Assembly: GCA_964242115.1 (NCBI GenBank)
Contig: CAXSZX010000008.1
Location: 1-64,000, forward strand
Source of the DNA: BOG-908 sp964242115
GTDB taxonomy: Bacteria > Pseudomonadota > Alphaproteobacteria > Acetobacterales > Acetobacteraceae
DNA length: 64,000 nucleotides
Direction of reading: 5' to 3'
Below are positions 43,075-53,215 of the stretch, piece by piece; positions within the stretch are counted from its first letter, which is position 1, and every line of letters starts with the position of its first letter. The translations under genes and the position numbers were made by a program. A model generated the notes under the pieces. It was not told where the DNA came from. It did no database searches and saw only the letters and a program-made list of their open reading frames with translations.

Positions 43075-43599
43075 TCATTGTAACCAAGCCGGCGCAGGCG
43101 TGAGGCAAACGCCGTTCACTGCCCACGCGCGCTCATTCCCCGCAACGTGAGCGGATCCACATCTTCTGCAGGCAAGGTCGGGCGCCATGTGCTCGCGCGT
43201 GAAGAAGTACAAATCGGCGCGCAACCAGTTCGCACGAAATGCGGCGATCAGTGGCTTGAGGCAGCCAGGCAGCAGGATCGCGCTGGGAGCGCCCTCGCGG
43301 ACGTCTACCGCCAAGTCGCTGTTGAGCAGCACCTCTTTTGGGGCATAGCCGTCGTTCCAATTGGGCCGGCTAGGGGGCGAAACTATCAGCCCTTTCGCCA
43401 GGATATTATTGCGAACTTCAACCTGACTCTGCCCGGCTCCTCCCCTACGCGAGGCGTCTGCCGCGGCGGCGCTGTCCTCGAAGCCGTTTAGACGGTTTGG
43501 CTCGAAAGCAGTCCGGTTCACGTCACCGCTTCTGTCGCCTGAACACCGCCGCTTGAGCAGCAACGTCGACTCACGGCGACTGGTCGGCAGCACCGGCAC
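43075..43599 (-). CDS. Hypothetical protein, doubtful
   Basis: A 174-codon frame whose 5' end overlaps the peptidase gene by 29 bases. The first 60 residues are Arg- and Ala-rich and look like noncoding sequence; the latter part (APKEVLLNSDLAVDVREGAP, SAILLPGCLKPLIAAFRANWL, DLACRRCGSAH) looks more like a real protein with a CxxC-type pair. The true start may lie downstream. No family is recognised. Confidence 0.3.
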   Translation of the reverse strand: MPVLPTSRRESTLLLKRRCSGDRSGDVNRTAFEPNRLNGFEDSAAAADASRRGGAGQSQVEVRNNILAKGLIVSPPSRPNWNDGYAPKEVLLNSDLAVDVREGAPSAILLPGCLKPLIAAFRANWLRADLYFFTREHMAPDLACRRCGSAHVAGNERAWAVNGVCLTPAPAWLQ

Positions 43600-45739
43600 G
43601 GCCGCGGCGCGCCAGCTCGGCGCGGGCTAGCGCCGCGCGGTGGTGGCGCGCGAGCAGATCGAGATAGGCCCGCGTCTTCATACCGGCCGGCGTGAGCCCC
43701 GCGAACACCAGCGCGTGCCGACGCCGCCGCGTGCGGAACCGCCAGATCCGCCCGGTGCGGTCCGGCAGCGCATGGTTGGGTGCGAGCGTCAGCACCGTGG
43801 TCACCCCGCGGCCGCCGGCAACCGCGATGCCGGACAGCGCCGACCACCGCACGGCGCCGACAAAGGCCGGCGAGGTGAACCCGTCCGCGTTGAGCACCAG
43901 GAACGGCGCGCGGCTGCTGGCAAACCGGAGCACGCCGAGACAGGCCGCGAACCCGCACAGCGCCGAGACGGCCACGACCGCCCACAACACCGTGTCGGGA
44001 TCCTCGCCCGGCGCGGGCGTGCTGGTCCACAGCAGCCAGAAGACAAAGCCGGCTAGCGCAAAGCAGCAAGCGGCCGCGGCGCCCAGCACGGTTACTATGT
44101 AGGCCCGCCGCTCGTGAACCTCCACCGTCCCGTCCGCGACGCCCGCCGCTGCCGCCTCGACTCGTCGCAGGTAGGCCTGCTCCCGCTGTTCGGCGAGGGA
44201 GCGGAGCTGGGCGGTGACGGACGCGCACAAGCCCGGCCAATCGGAGAACAACGCCTCAGCCGCCGCGAGCTCGCCGGGCAGGACGGGCCTAGCCGCGCGG
44301 GCGAGCATGCCATCGTCGACGGTGACCCCAGCCGCCGCGATGCGCTGGGCCGTCGGCGGGTGGGTGTCCGTCGGATGCGGCTGCCGGTCCTGGAGGTGGC
44401 GGGCCGGCTCGATTAAGCCCTGCCGTCCGGCGATCTCAAGCGTCTGCCCCATGAGGTCGGCGGGCGCGTCCGCCGGGCGCCGGTTCAATGCGTCGAGTTG
44501 CGCGTCCACGATCTCGCTAGCGACCGCGGTGCGCAGCAGCGACGTCGCCAGCGCCTCGGGCGGTTCGGTGGCGATCGCTGCCCGGTCCGCCTCGAACTCG
44601 CGCAGGCGGCTCCAGTGCTTGACCGCCCGGTCGAAGCGATCGAGCACGTGCTGGCCAAGCGCGTGGGCAGGGCGCAGCATGCGGTCGAGCGGCGGGTTGC
44701 GGCTCGCAGGCCGGCCGGCGACCGCTGCCATGGCATGCTGCAATCCGACGTACACCGGCTGGAATTGCATGCTGTAGGCGGTATCCTCCCCCGAGAAGTG
44801 CGCCAGCTCGTGGGCCAGCACCACGCGCAGTTCGGCCCGGTTTAACACCACCAGTTGAGGAAGACAGACGTGCAACGTGCGCCCGTCGATCACCTGCCCC
44901 GTGGTTTGAAGGCGTTGCGGGTAGGAGGTCACGAAGAAGCCCGACACCGCGCCCGCCACCACCGTCTGCGGCACGGGCGCCCCGCGCGCCTTCGCTAGGT
45001 CGCCCACCAGGGCGAACAGGCCGGGCGCCTCCGTCTGCGTGACAATCGTCCCGACGAGGCCGGCCGGGTCCGGTTCGAACAGGCCGAAGGCGCGCCGAAG
45101 CTGCCGGATCGACACGAACGCTCCCCACAGCGCGGCTCCCGCCGCGATCAGACCCAGCGCCACCAGCTTGACCTCGCCTGCTGAGACGGTTTCGGTGAAC
45201 CACAGGCCGCCACACTCGAAGCCCACAACGCCGAGCAGCGCCAGGGCGACGCCCGCCACCTGGCATCCGAGTGCCAGCGGGAGCAGCCGGCGAACTTGGC
45301 CGAACGCTTTGACCAGCGCGTCTCGGGAGCGCATGCCGCGCCTGGCGGCAGCGGCCACCAGCAGCAGCCCGAGCAGGCCGCCGGCCAGCGACAGCGCTCC
45401 GGCCGCGGCGGCCAGCCAGCCGAACGGGGCGCGCAGTCGGGCCACCAGCAGGTTGGTGCGCAGCTGGTCGTCCCCCTCGGCCATCATCTGAGCCGCCGCG
45501 GGCGCGCCGAAGGATTGCTGTTCGCCCTGGAAAGTCACCACGGCCTCGGGGTTGCGGCGGGCCAGCGTCTGCACGCGCCCGAGCTGTGCCGCCAACCGCA
45601 CGTGCTCCTGGCGATACTCGGCGACCGTCGAGGCGCCCCGGGCGACTTCCCAGGCGCCCACGGCGACAAGCAGCATCGGCAGCGCCAGCACGACAAGCAC
45701 CCGGGTGGGCAAGGCTGATCCGGGTGCGGTGTTCGGCAT
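43571..45739 (-). CDS. Membrane-bound M48-family metallopeptidase
   Basis: A 722-residue protein. An N-terminal membrane anchor (residues 13-30) is followed by a domain with two or three membrane segments at about residues 110-210, then the peptidase with zinc motif LAHELAHFSGED (HExxH, about residue 310), and the later EFEADRAAI, which supplies the third ligand Glu. Two more membrane segments lie near residues 560-620. M48 peptidases of this type (HtpX/Ste24-like) cleave membrane or misfolded proteins. GAGGAC precedes ATG 45739. Its length is large for the family because of the extra domains. Confidence 0.88.
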   Translation of the reverse strand: MPNTAPGSALPTRVLVVLALPMLLVAVGAWEVARGASTVAEYRQEHVRLAAQLGRVQTLARRNPEAVVTFQGEQQSFGAPAAAQMMAEGDDQLRTNLLVARLRAPFGWLAAAAGALSLAGGLLGLLLVAAAARRGMRSRDALVKAFGQVRRLLPLALGCQVAGVALALLGVVGFECGGLWFTETVSAGEVKLVALGLIAAGAALWGAFVSIRQLRRAFGLFEPDPAGLVGTIVTQTEAPGLFALVGDLAKARGAPVPQTVVAGAVSGFFVTSYPQRLQTTGQVIDGRTLHVCLPQLVVLNRAELRVVLAHELAHFSGEDTAYSMQFQPVYVGLQHAMAAVAGRPASRNPPLDRMLRPAHALGQHVLDRFDRAVKHWSRLREFEADRAAIATEPPEALATSLLRTAVASEIVDAQLDALNRRPADAPADLMGQTLEIAGRQGLIEPARHLQDRQPHPTDTHPPTAQRIAAAGVTVDDGMLARAARPVLPGELAAAEALFSDWPGLCASVTAQLRSLAEQREQAYLRRVEAAAAGVADGTVEVHERRAYIVTVLGAAAACCFALAGFVFWLLWTSTPAPGEDPDTVLWAVVAVSALCGFAACLGVLRFASSRAPFLVLNADGFTSPAFVGAVRWSALSGIAVAGGRGVTTVLTLAPNHALPDRTGRIWRFRTRRRRHALVFAGLTPAGMKTRAYLDLLARHHRAALARAELARRGRAGAADQSP

Positions 45740-45903
45740 GGTGCGTCCTCGTCGTTCGGCAGACAGGCTAGCGCGGCTTTGTTGCCGTATCGACCCTTGG
45801 CGGTCGTGTGGTCACCCAGCGCGCCCGGGGCCGGCCCCAGCCAACCTACAGCGTCGGCGACCGGTTGTTTGGGATGGTGACCAGCCGGTGCAACGCCGGC
45901 CGG

Positions 45904-46410
45904 TCAGCTGTAGGTGCGCCAGCATGCCGCAATCGGCGGTGTCCAGCATCGCCGCCTGCACCTGGCGCTGCGCCGCGGTGCCGCCCCGGCCAGCGTCGGA
46001 CTCGGCCATGTCGGCATCGTGACCGCCCAGCTCCAGCGCGCCGTCCAGTAACCGTCCGCATCCTGCGACTGCAGCGTCAGCCTACCGCCCACGAGGCCGG
46101 CCATCGCCTCGGGGTTCAGCATGTAGCCGGTGCCGGCCGGCATCCTCTCCCCATTCTTGTCGATGAGCATCGCCGGGATGGCGGGGTGTTCGGCCTGCGC
46201 CGCCCAGGCGCGTATGCCGGCGTTCCCGCCTTCGAACGGCAGGCGCTCGCCAGGGGCCGGTGGCCACGCGAGCACGACCGGCTTGCGCGAATGGTGCTCG
46301 CCCGAAAGCTGGAACACCAGCAGCAGCGCTCGCAGGCCGAATACGACGGGCAGCAGGACGGCGGCCCATTGCGCCAGCCGGCCGCGGGGGCCAGCGGGCG
46401 GCGCGGTCAT
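45904..46410 (-). CDS. Hypothetical membrane-anchored protein, possibly frameshifted at its end
   Basis: From ATG 46410, overlapping the preceding stop (ATGA), the frame opens with TAPPAGPRGRLAQWAAVLLPVVFGLRALLLVF, a short cytoplasmic tail and a membrane segment. It continues with PLPFEGGNAGIRAWAAQ-like and AGTGYMLNPEAMAGLVGGRLTLQSQDADG. After that the reading becomes Arg- and Pro-rich; a shift near 46045 would give LDGALELGGHDADMAESDAG instead, which looks more like protein. The true end is therefore unclear. It follows two small membrane genes. Confidence 0.45.
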   Translation of the reverse strand: MTAPPAGPRGRLAQWAAVLLPVVFGLRALLLVFQLSGEHHSRKPVVLAWPPAPGERLPFEGGNAGIRAWAAQAEHPAIPAMLIDKNGERMPAGTGYMLNPEAMAGLVGGRLTLQSQDADGYWTARWSWAVTMPTWPSPTLAGAAPRRSARCRRRCWTPPIAACWRTYS

Positions 46411-46688
46411 CGCGCGGACGTTTCGCGTGCGGCTGCGCGGCGGCGGCCAGCACTCGCGCGAGGCTGCGGCCGCACCATGTCGCGTGCTGCGGTGAGCATC
46501 GGCCAACAACCCGCACGCGGCAGCAGGGCGAGCAGCGCCAGCGGCAGCAGCCACGCGACGATACCGAGCACGAAGCCGGCGATCGGCGCCGCCCCACCCA
46601 GCACGGGCCGGAACCGGTCCGCGGCAGCGGCGAACAGGAAGCGGCCTGCCAGGCCGAACAGGACCAGCAGGACGAACCCGCCGACCAT
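46407..46688 (-). CDS. Small hydrophobic membrane protein
   Basis: A 93-residue protein with two membrane segments (VGGFVLLVLFGLAGRFLFAA and PIAGFVLGIVAWLLPLALLALL) and a basic C-terminal tail. Its stop overlaps the next gene (ATGA). The preceding frame ends at 46689 with no gap, so the three frames seem to be one operon. No family resemblance. Confidence 0.5.
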   Translation of the reverse strand: MVGGFVLLVLFGLAGRFLFAAAADRFRPVLGGAAPIAGFVLGIVAWLLPLALLALLPRAGCWPMLTAARDMVRPQPRASAGRRRAAARETSAR

Positions 46689-46930
46689 TTAGCTGGCGGC
46701 GATCGAACGGCCGAAGTCCGCCCGGCGCGCATCTGCCACCAAGGGCGGTGGAGCAGGCTGACGTGCGACTCGGCCTGTCGCCAGACGCCACCACGACCAG
46801 GCGCCGGCATAGGCCGCTTCGAACAACAACGCCGCTGCCCAGTAGGCACGGCATAGCCAGAGCGCGGCGAGGACGTTGACCAGGCTCCATCCGGCAGCTT
46901 CAGCACCATCCAGAACGTCGCCATCACGGC
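46689..46930 (-). pseudogene. Truncated small membrane protein
   Basis: The 3' part reads SLVNVLAALWLCRAYWAAALLFEAAYAGAWSWW, a hydrophobic segment, ending DFGRSIAAS. Its N-terminal part would be in another frame (MATFWMVLKLPDGAW from near 46924), so either there is a one-base shift or the original start is lost. A truncated signalling gene begins on the other strand at 46936, so the break probably lies near 46930. Confidence 0.4.
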
Positions 46931-46935
46931 GGCGG

Positions 46936-47560
<625 letters not shown>

Positions 47561-47644
47561 CCGTGACGGTCTGGTCTGCACCATCGAGGCTCCTCTGCCC
47601 ATCGGTGATGCCGGGGCATGACGCGCCTCTTCCGGGTCCTCGGT

Positions 47645-47986
47645 TAAGACAACGAGATGATGGTGGCCATGCTGGTCCAGGACACACTGGAAGAGCTCGA
47701 TTACGTGCCTGTGGAACCGGCGGTCCGGTTCGACACCGGCATGGCGCTGGCCAGTAGCGAAACGCTTGATTACGCGATCCTGGACATTAATCTTGACGGC
47801 ATCCTGTCCTTTCCGATCGCAGACCTTCTAACCGCCAAAGGCGTGCCCGTGATTTTCGCGACAGGGTATGGGGCGGGTGGTCTGGACAGCAGGTTTGCAG
47901 ACTTTCCGGTCATGTCGAAACCCTTCAGCATGGCATCTTTGCGGCGGACGATAGATGCCGCTGGCGGAGGCAAGAAGCCTTCCTGA
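47645..47986 (+). pseudogene. Response-regulator receiver domain with a stop near its start
   Basis: The frame shows a receiver domain with phosphorylation aspartate in YAILDINLDG and conserved lysine in FPVMSKPF. Upstream the frame reads RVLG, then a TAA (47646-47648), then DNEMMVAMLVQDTLEE, where the acidic pair VVEDNE would be expected. If translation begins at ATG 47657, the first beta strand and acidic pocket are lost. The remaining 109 residues would not fold normally. It follows the CheR/PAS fragment. Confidence 0.6.
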
Positions 47987-48038
47987 ACGGGCGGCGTGCA
48001 CCGTTGATGTCAGCCCTGTCTCGGGCTATCCGACGATC

Positions 48039-48186
48039 ATGTTTTACAAGTTCGCACGTATGCATGAGACTTTGACATGCAGCCCGGCGATGGCGGCTGA
48101 CATTAGCAGAACGCCTTGGAGCATGGAGGACGTGGCGGCGTTGATCGACGCGCGTGCGGAAAAGCCAACGGCGCGTGGTGCCTAAA
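48039..48186 (+). pseudogene. Transposase C-terminal fragment
   Basis: The frame reads FYKFARMHETLTCSPAMAADISRTPWSMEDVAALIDARAEKP (in pieces). The motif RxHxTLRxTPAMAAGI...WSMEDI.ALIDAR is typical of the end of certain insertion-sequence DDE transposases. The rest of the element is missing. I cannot name the IS group for certain. Confidence 0.55.
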
Positions 48187-48420
48187 AGCCGCGCACTTCA
48201 AAGTCGGCCTCGACCGAGCTTTCCGAACAGGCTCGCGGCTTTGCAAGCAGCGCCCGAGGCTTGGCGAGCGCGTCCTGGGACGTCGTTGAAATGTCGAAAA
48301 AAACCAGCTTGTGTGCGTCTGCCGCCGCCGCATAAACCCGCATCGCCTCGCGAACATCATCAATCGACTGAGCGGTGTCTTCGATTTTAATTAGGCCGCA
48401 GTCGAAACGGAACTGTCCTT
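48182..48420 (-). pseudogene. Protein-like frame without a start codon
   Basis: The minus-strand frame between a TAA near 48421 and TAG at 48182-48184 reads as a compact protein: GQFRFDCGLIKIEDTAQSID, REAMRVYAAAADAHKLVFFD, LLAKPRACSESSVEADFEV. No ATG, GTG or TTG start with a ribosome-binding site lies in frame, so it is probably the 3' end of a displaced gene. No family is recognised. Confidence 0.3.
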
Positions 48421-48732
48421 TTTATGAACAGAGCAGACACCCTAAGCCGCACGGCAGTGCAGGTCGGCCGGCAATCGAGAGAGAAGCATTTATTGTCGAA
48501 GACTGTCACACTCTGGCCAGCACTGTTTCCGAAATCCGAGGCAGTCGGTTTTGTTCTGGGAGCGGAGGAGTCCGCGATGTCCGTCAGACTCGCGAGGCAG
48601 CATGGCCGAGTTTGTCGCGACTGACGGGCGACACTGCCGTTCGGAAGGAGATATTTTGCCCGACGGTCTCGGTTGCCAGCCTAGCCATAACTACTCCCAC
48701 AAGCTACACGCGTGCTGCAACTCCCGAACTAT
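48421..48732. other. Intergenic stretch without a recognisable gene
   Basis: Plus-strand frames here are short and rich in mixed residues without motifs. It separates the decayed region from the SDR gene at 48733. Confidence 0.35.
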
Positions 48733-49485
48733 CTAAAGTTGCGTAATGCCACCATCTGCAATCAGATCGATGCCCGTGCTGTAGCTACTGTCATCGGAGG
48801 CAAGGAACAGGATAGCGGCCGCCATCTCTTCAGGCCGGCCGATGCGGCCGAGCGGTGTCAATTGCTTGAACATCTCTCGGGCACCGTCAGCTTCATCTAT
48901 TGTCGCAAATTGCCCGTTTATTATGGGCGTCTCGATGAGGCCTGGGCTCAAGCTGTTCACGCGGATGCCGCGGTCCTTCAACTCGGCCGCGAAGCTTCTG
49001 GTGAAGGACCGGATGGCCGCTTTGCTGGCAGCATAAGTAGCATAGCCGGGCATACCCTTTAGATGCGTACCCGACGCCACGAGGACGATCGCGCCGCCGT
49101 CACGCATCAACGGCAATGCCTTTTGGACGGAGAAAAACGTGCCACGAGCGTTGATACCGAATGTCCTGTCGAAATGCTCGGGCGTGACGACTGCGGCCGA
49201 TGCAATCTCCACATAACCGGCACTGGCGACGAGCACGTCAAGCTTTCTCTTTTCGTTATGAACCTGATCGTATAGCCGGTCGAGGTCGTTAAGATCAGCG
49301 ATGTCGCCCTGCGCAACCGAGATATTCCTGCCGATCGCCGCCTTGGCTTGGTCGAGTTCTGCCTGACGCCGGCCCATGATAAAAGTGTAAGCACCTTCCT
49401 CAACAAGCTGTTTGGCAGTCGCAAGCCCGATACCACTGCTGCCGCCTGTAATGACAGCAATCTTGCCTACAAACCTGTTGGGCAT
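48733..49485 (-). CDS. Classical SDR-family oxidoreductase
   Basis: A 250-residue short-chain dehydrogenase: NADP-type motif ITGGSSGIGLATAK near the start, LVASAGYVE for the NAG-type structural motif, and the catalytic YATYAASKAA (Tyr and Lys), followed by RVNSLSPGLIETPI and the C-terminal GIDLIADGGITQL. ATG 49485 gives the usual start (MPNRFVGKIAVITGG) while GTG 49503 is possible. The substrate is unknown. The base composition is lower in G+C than the sulfur genes. Confidence 0.87.
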   Translation of the reverse strand: MPNRFVGKIAVITGGSSGIGLATAKQLVEEGAYTFIMGRRQAELDQAKAAIGRNISVAQGDIADLNDLDRLYDQVHNEKRKLDVLVASAGYVEIASAAVVTPEHFDRTFGINARGTFFSVQKALPLMRDGGAIVLVASGTHLKGMPGYATYAASKAAIRSFTRSFAAELKDRGIRVNSLSPGLIETPIINGQFATIDEADGAREMFKQLTPLGRIGRPEEMAAAILFLASDDSSYSTGIDLIADGGITQL

Positions 49486-49503
49486 GCCGATCGGTGCTTT
49501 CAC

Positions 49504-50225
49504 AACTTGAGAGGGCTGAATCCAGCCCTTATGTTCAACTTTCCTCCGGCGCCTTAACGAATGCTGTCGTCTTCCTGGAAGAAAGCGGCAGTAACGCTCA
49601 TCACCAAGCAGCGACTCAAATACGTTGGTGCCCGCAGACGCCGATCAAAGACAATACTGCAAGAGATCCACTGTTTTGAGCCTGTTAATTCTTATCCCAA
49701 GAAGTTTGCTATGACGAAGCTGTCATCGTCCTTATTGGCCGCACATTGCAGCAGAAAACGAGGGATGGCTCGTCTAGAAACATAAGTCCGATATAATACT
49801 TACGCCACAAACGTGGCCTATGCGCCAGGGACGGAAACTACTCACGAGGCTTAGAATTTGAAAATTTAGTCAGAAAAGTCTGGGCGTGCAGCCTGCTACA
49901 GCTTTTGTGATTAGAAGCCTCGAACATAACTTCACGACGGCATTGCATATCATCAGACGTATAGCCACTGTAGAGTTACAACCCGATCAATCGGGAAGTC
50001 GAAAGCTTTGGTAATCACAAGCCTGAGCTTTCACGACAATGATTATCGACCTTTAAACGCCAGGCTACAGCAGTTTTACTGTGGCGTTTTTTGTCTCTTT
50101 GAGACTTAGAGTGCCTCTCGCAATTTGCGTGGGCTTTCCTGCCAGCTCGGCGGAGCTCGCCCCGTTATTTAATCGCATCGGGCCTGCTTGAAGGCGGTAA
50201 CACAAACCCACTCGGGAAGAATAAC
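49504..50225. other. Long A+T-richer intergenic region
   Basis: No frame of more than 80 codons with a ribosome-binding site is found. A hairpin followed by TTTTTTG occurs at 50055-50092. The drop in G+C suggests horizontally acquired or regulatory DNA. A small RNA could end at that hairpin; see the findings. Confidence 0.4.
50055..50092 (+). terminator. Hairpin with T-run upstream of the DUF4142 gene
   Basis: AACGCC (50056-50061) pairs with GGCGTT (50083-50088), inner ACAG pairs with CTGT, and a run of T follows to 50092. It looks like an intrinsic terminator, but no annotated gene ends before it on the plus strand. It could end a small RNA, or act as an attenuator in the leader of the gene at 50226. 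Confidence 0.5.
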
Positions 50226-50792
50226 ATGCATACCACCTCAGTCACAAAGTTATCCATACTCGCTCTTGTTGCGGCCGCGGCCTTGGCAGGCTGCGCAAAT
50301 ACGAACGCAACCGTACCGCTCGGAAGCAACGTCAGCCCAAACGACGTCGCCTTTGTAAGTAACCTTTACAACGTGGTAGACTTCGATCAGGACATCATCG
50401 GACCCGCACTCGCGCGAAATCCCGACCCACGGGTCGCCAGCCTTGCAAAAGATTTCCTCGCTCAAGGCAATGCCCTAGAGGCTCGGGTCAAGCCCATCGC
50501 CGAGCAAGAGGGCATTCAGCCACCAGTCGGTGAGCGCTTTACTCAGCGAGCCGACCTGCACACGAGAATAGCCTCGGAAATGCAGAACAGCCGAGTCGAC
50601 TTCGACCAGGAATTCCTGACGGATGAGATATTCTCTCATGAGCAAGCGCTTCAGAGTGCACAGGAGATGGCAAACAGTCCCGGCGGGAACCCGCAATTGA
50701 AGGCGATTTCCGCAACGGCGACCGAGGTACTAGCGACGAATCTTGCTCGTTTGCGGAAGCTGCAAGGTGAACTCCTAGCAAGCAATGACTGA
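50226..50792 (+). CDS. DUF4142-family lipoprotein
   Basis: A 188-residue precursor. The lipobox LAGC (Cys 23) marks a lipoprotein, so cleavage and lipidation are expected. The mature part has two all-helical repeats, DVAFVSNLYNVVDFDQDII and VASLAKDFLAQGNALEARV, with GIQPPVGERFTQ and then RVDFDQEFLTDEIFSHEQAL, the pattern of DUF4142, a ferritin-like fold of unknown function in the periplasm. GGGAAG precedes the ATG. No operon partner. Often linked to stress, but this is only an inference from family occurrence. Confidence 0.75.
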   Translation: MHTTSVTKLSILALVAAAALAGCANTNATVPLGSNVSPNDVAFVSNLYNVVDFDQDIIGPALARNPDPRVASLAKDFLAQGNALEARVKPIAEQEGIQPPVGERFTQRADLHTRIASEMQNSRVDFDQEFLTDEIFSHEQALQSAQEMANSPGGNPQLKAISATATEVLATNLARLRKLQGELLASND

Positions 50793-50974
50793 TATTCGTC
50801 CAGGATTTCTGCAAACAGTCGCGGACTAGCAGGAGCGACGTCTAGCAACGATTAGTCGACGCTATGGCCGACGAGCAAATATACCCGTGCCGCGCTGATC
50901 GATGGTCGCACAACGGTTGGTGCTGCGACTCAATTACGCTCGATCGAGCTTCAATTTCAACATCAATTTAGAGA

Positions 50975-51871
50975 ATGGATCCACTCATGTATGTGAGCAA
51001 AGCAAGCGATACAGTCCATCACGGCGCCGCTTCGGCCGGTACGCTGACGATAAATACGGTTAGCACAGCCGACGGCACCGTCCTTTACTATAAGGATTGG
51101 GGACACGGTCCCGCTGTTGTGTTGAGCCATGGATACCCGCTGTCATCGGATGCCTGGGAATATCAGATGATGTTCCTGGTAGAGCAGGGTTTTCGCGTAA
51201 TCGCGCATGATCGCCGTGGCTTCGGTCGTTCGAGCCAGCCAGCGCAGGGCTACGATTACGACACGTTCGCTGATGACCTAGCGACCTTGATCGATGCACT
51301 CGATCTACACGATGTCACCCTCGTCGGTCATTCGATGGGTGGAGGAGAAGTAGCCCGGTATATCGGTCGCCACGGGGAAAAGCGCGTGTCGAAGATCGCA
51401 TTCGTTGCCTCCGTCACGCCGTTCCTATTGCAGACGGAAACCAACCCGCGCGGGGTGCCCGCTGAAGTTTTCGCCGGCATGCGGGCGGCTGTGCAAGCGG
51501 ACCGGTCCCAGTGGACCAAAGACGTTACTATCCCATACTACAGCTACAATCGCGAGGGAGCGCTCGCCTCCGAAGGCGTTCGCGACGACTACTGGCGCCA
51601 AGGAATGGCAACGGGCATCCTTGCGGCCACTTACGCGATAACAGCCTTCTCTGAGACGGACTTCAGAAAAGATCTTACAAAGATTACTATCCCGACGCTA
51701 GTCGTGCATGGGACTGATGACCAAATAGTTCCTACGGAGATCTCTGGAAGTCTTATGACGGATTTCGTCAAGCATGCACAACTTGTGGCTTATGGCGGAG
51801 GCTCACACGGTCTTCTTATCACGCAGAAAGACCGCCTCAACGCCGATTTGCTCGCCTTTCTCAAGTCGTAG
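50975..51871 (+). CDS. Alpha/beta hydrolase, cofactor-free haloperoxidase type
   Basis: A 298-residue enzyme: LSHGYPLSSDAWEYQMMFL oxyanion loop, VIAHDRRGFGRSSQP, VTLVGHSMGGGEVARYIGRHG with the nucleophile serine, LVVHGTDDQIVP with the acid, and GGGSHGLLITQ with the catalytic histidine. This is the pattern of non-heme chloroperoxidases and related esterases that oxidise halide with peroxide and an organic acid. The start could be ATG 50975 or 50987. Residues 1-20 are extra relative to the family. Cytoplasmic; no operon partners. Confidence 0.87.
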   Translation: MDPLMYVSKASDTVHHGAASAGTLTINTVSTADGTVLYYKDWGHGPAVVLSHGYPLSSDAWEYQMMFLVEQGFRVIAHDRRGFGRSSQPAQGYDYDTFADDLATLIDALDLHDVTLVGHSMGGGEVARYIGRHGEKRVSKIAFVASVTPFLLQTETNPRGVPAEVFAGMRAAVQADRSQWTKDVTIPYYSYNREGALASEGVRDDYWRQGMATGILAATYAITAFSETDFRKDLTKITIPTLVVHGTDDQIVPTEISGSLMTDFVKHAQLVAYGGGSHGLLITQKDRLNADLLAFLKS

Positions 51872-52335
51872 CTACTTCAAGCTGAACGGCAGGCCCAGTC
51901 ACCGATCTGGCCCAGTCATGACCTGAGCAAGTAGCTTAGGTGAGCACCTAGGGACCTAGCCATGATACAACTTGCTTCTGACATCACAGACGATGTCCTC
52001 CAGGGCCAACGCGCGATAGCGCGCTGGGACAATGAGGGCGGCGCAGGTCCAGGCTGGGCATCACTCGGGATATGCCGACCAGTCGTCAGGCTTCCAAGTC
52101 CTCAGTGCCAAGCCCAGACTCTGGAGCGGGTTTCGCATAGTTGAGGGAATAGAGTTTGGCTGCCGCAGCAACACGCGATCTGGGCATGAGAGTTAGATTC
52201 TGGCGGGTCGAGTCTGTTCGAAGGCGCAAGACTCGTTCTCAATTTATTTCAGTCAGTATACCTGCCAGCAGAGAACAACAAGCTTTGTAAACTACAACAG
52301 CTCGGGATCAAATAAGCGAGCTAGGAGACGCTATT
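51872..52335. other. Intergenic stretch without a recognisable gene
   Basis: The only frame above 50 codons, 51962-52144, has no ribosome-binding site or family resemblance. The last part before 52336 holds an AGGAG for the next gene. Nothing else is supported. Confidence 0.35.
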
Positions 52336-53088
52336 ATGGCAAGGTTCGCCGGTAAGATTGCCGTCATAACTGGTGCCTCGAAAGGCATCGGCGCGGGTAT
52401 CGCGAAACGGCTTGCGGCAGAAGGAGCGTCGGTCGTTGTAAATTATGCATCGGGCAATGACGGTGCGAACCGAGTAGTTGACGAGATAGTTCAGGCCGGC
52501 GGACAGGCCGTTGCAATCGGCGCCGACGTGACGAGCGAAGGTGACGTTATTCGACTGTTCGAAGAGATTCGAGAACGACTGGGTCGAGTTGATGTGCTCG
52601 TCAACAATGCGGGCCTCTACAATCCGAAGTCGATCGAGGATCTCTCCGTGTCGGAGTTCAATCGGCATTTCAACACTAACGTGCTAGGGCTGTTGCTGGC
52701 AACGAAGGCTTCACTGCCGCTGTTTCCGTCGACGGGTGGGAGCATCGTCAACGTTAGTTCAGTAGTCAGCACCATGGCTCCCCCTGGAGCGGCGATCTAC
52801 GTCGGAACAAAGGGTGCTGTTGACTCGATGACTAAGTCGCTAGCGAAAGAGTTTGCGCCACGCAAAATCAGGGTAAATGGCGTCAGGCCAGGGTTCGTCA
52901 TCACTGAAGGGACGCATTCCGCGGGTATGGCGGGGGGCGAGTTCGAGAAGTGGGCTGTTGCAAACTGCCCGCTCGGACGAGCAGGCCAACCCGAGGATAT
53001 CGCGGCATCAGTCGCGTTCCTTGCCTCTGACGATGCAAGTTGGATTACAGGCGAGTTGTTGCTCGTCGCCGGCGGCAGCGGGATGTAG
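52336..53088 (+). CDS. Classical SDR-family oxidoreductase
   Basis: A 250-residue short-chain dehydrogenase: ITGASKGIGAGIAKRLA at the start, DVLVNNAGLYNPKSIEDL (NNAG motif), and the catalytic serine and Tyr-Lys in VNVSSVVSTMAPPGAAIYVGTKGAVD, though the tyrosine context is YVGTK as in usual YxxxK. The end ITGELLLVAGGSG is standard. AGGAG lies eight bases before the ATG. Resembles glucose-1-dehydrogenase-type or 3-oxoacyl-type reductases; substrate unknown. Confidence 0.87.
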   Translation: MARFAGKIAVITGASKGIGAGIAKRLAAEGASVVVNYASGNDGANRVVDEIVQAGGQAVAIGADVTSEGDVIRLFEEIRERLGRVDVLVNNAGLYNPKSIEDLSVSEFNRHFNTNVLGLLLATKASLPLFPSTGGSIVNVSSVVSTMAPPGAAIYVGTKGAVDSMTKSLAKEFAPRKIRVNGVRPGFVITEGTHSAGMAGGEFEKWAVANCPLGRAGQPEDIAASVAFLASDDASWITGELLLVAGGSGM

Positions 53089-53215
53089 TCGGGCTGGAGG
53101 TCGTTAGTCAGCGGTTGATTACTGACGTTCGAAGTCAATGGCCGAAAACGATTATCCGAGCTGATACGAGCCCGGGACATGCTGCAGGCCTAAAAACAAG
53201 AAGTGAAAGGCTATC

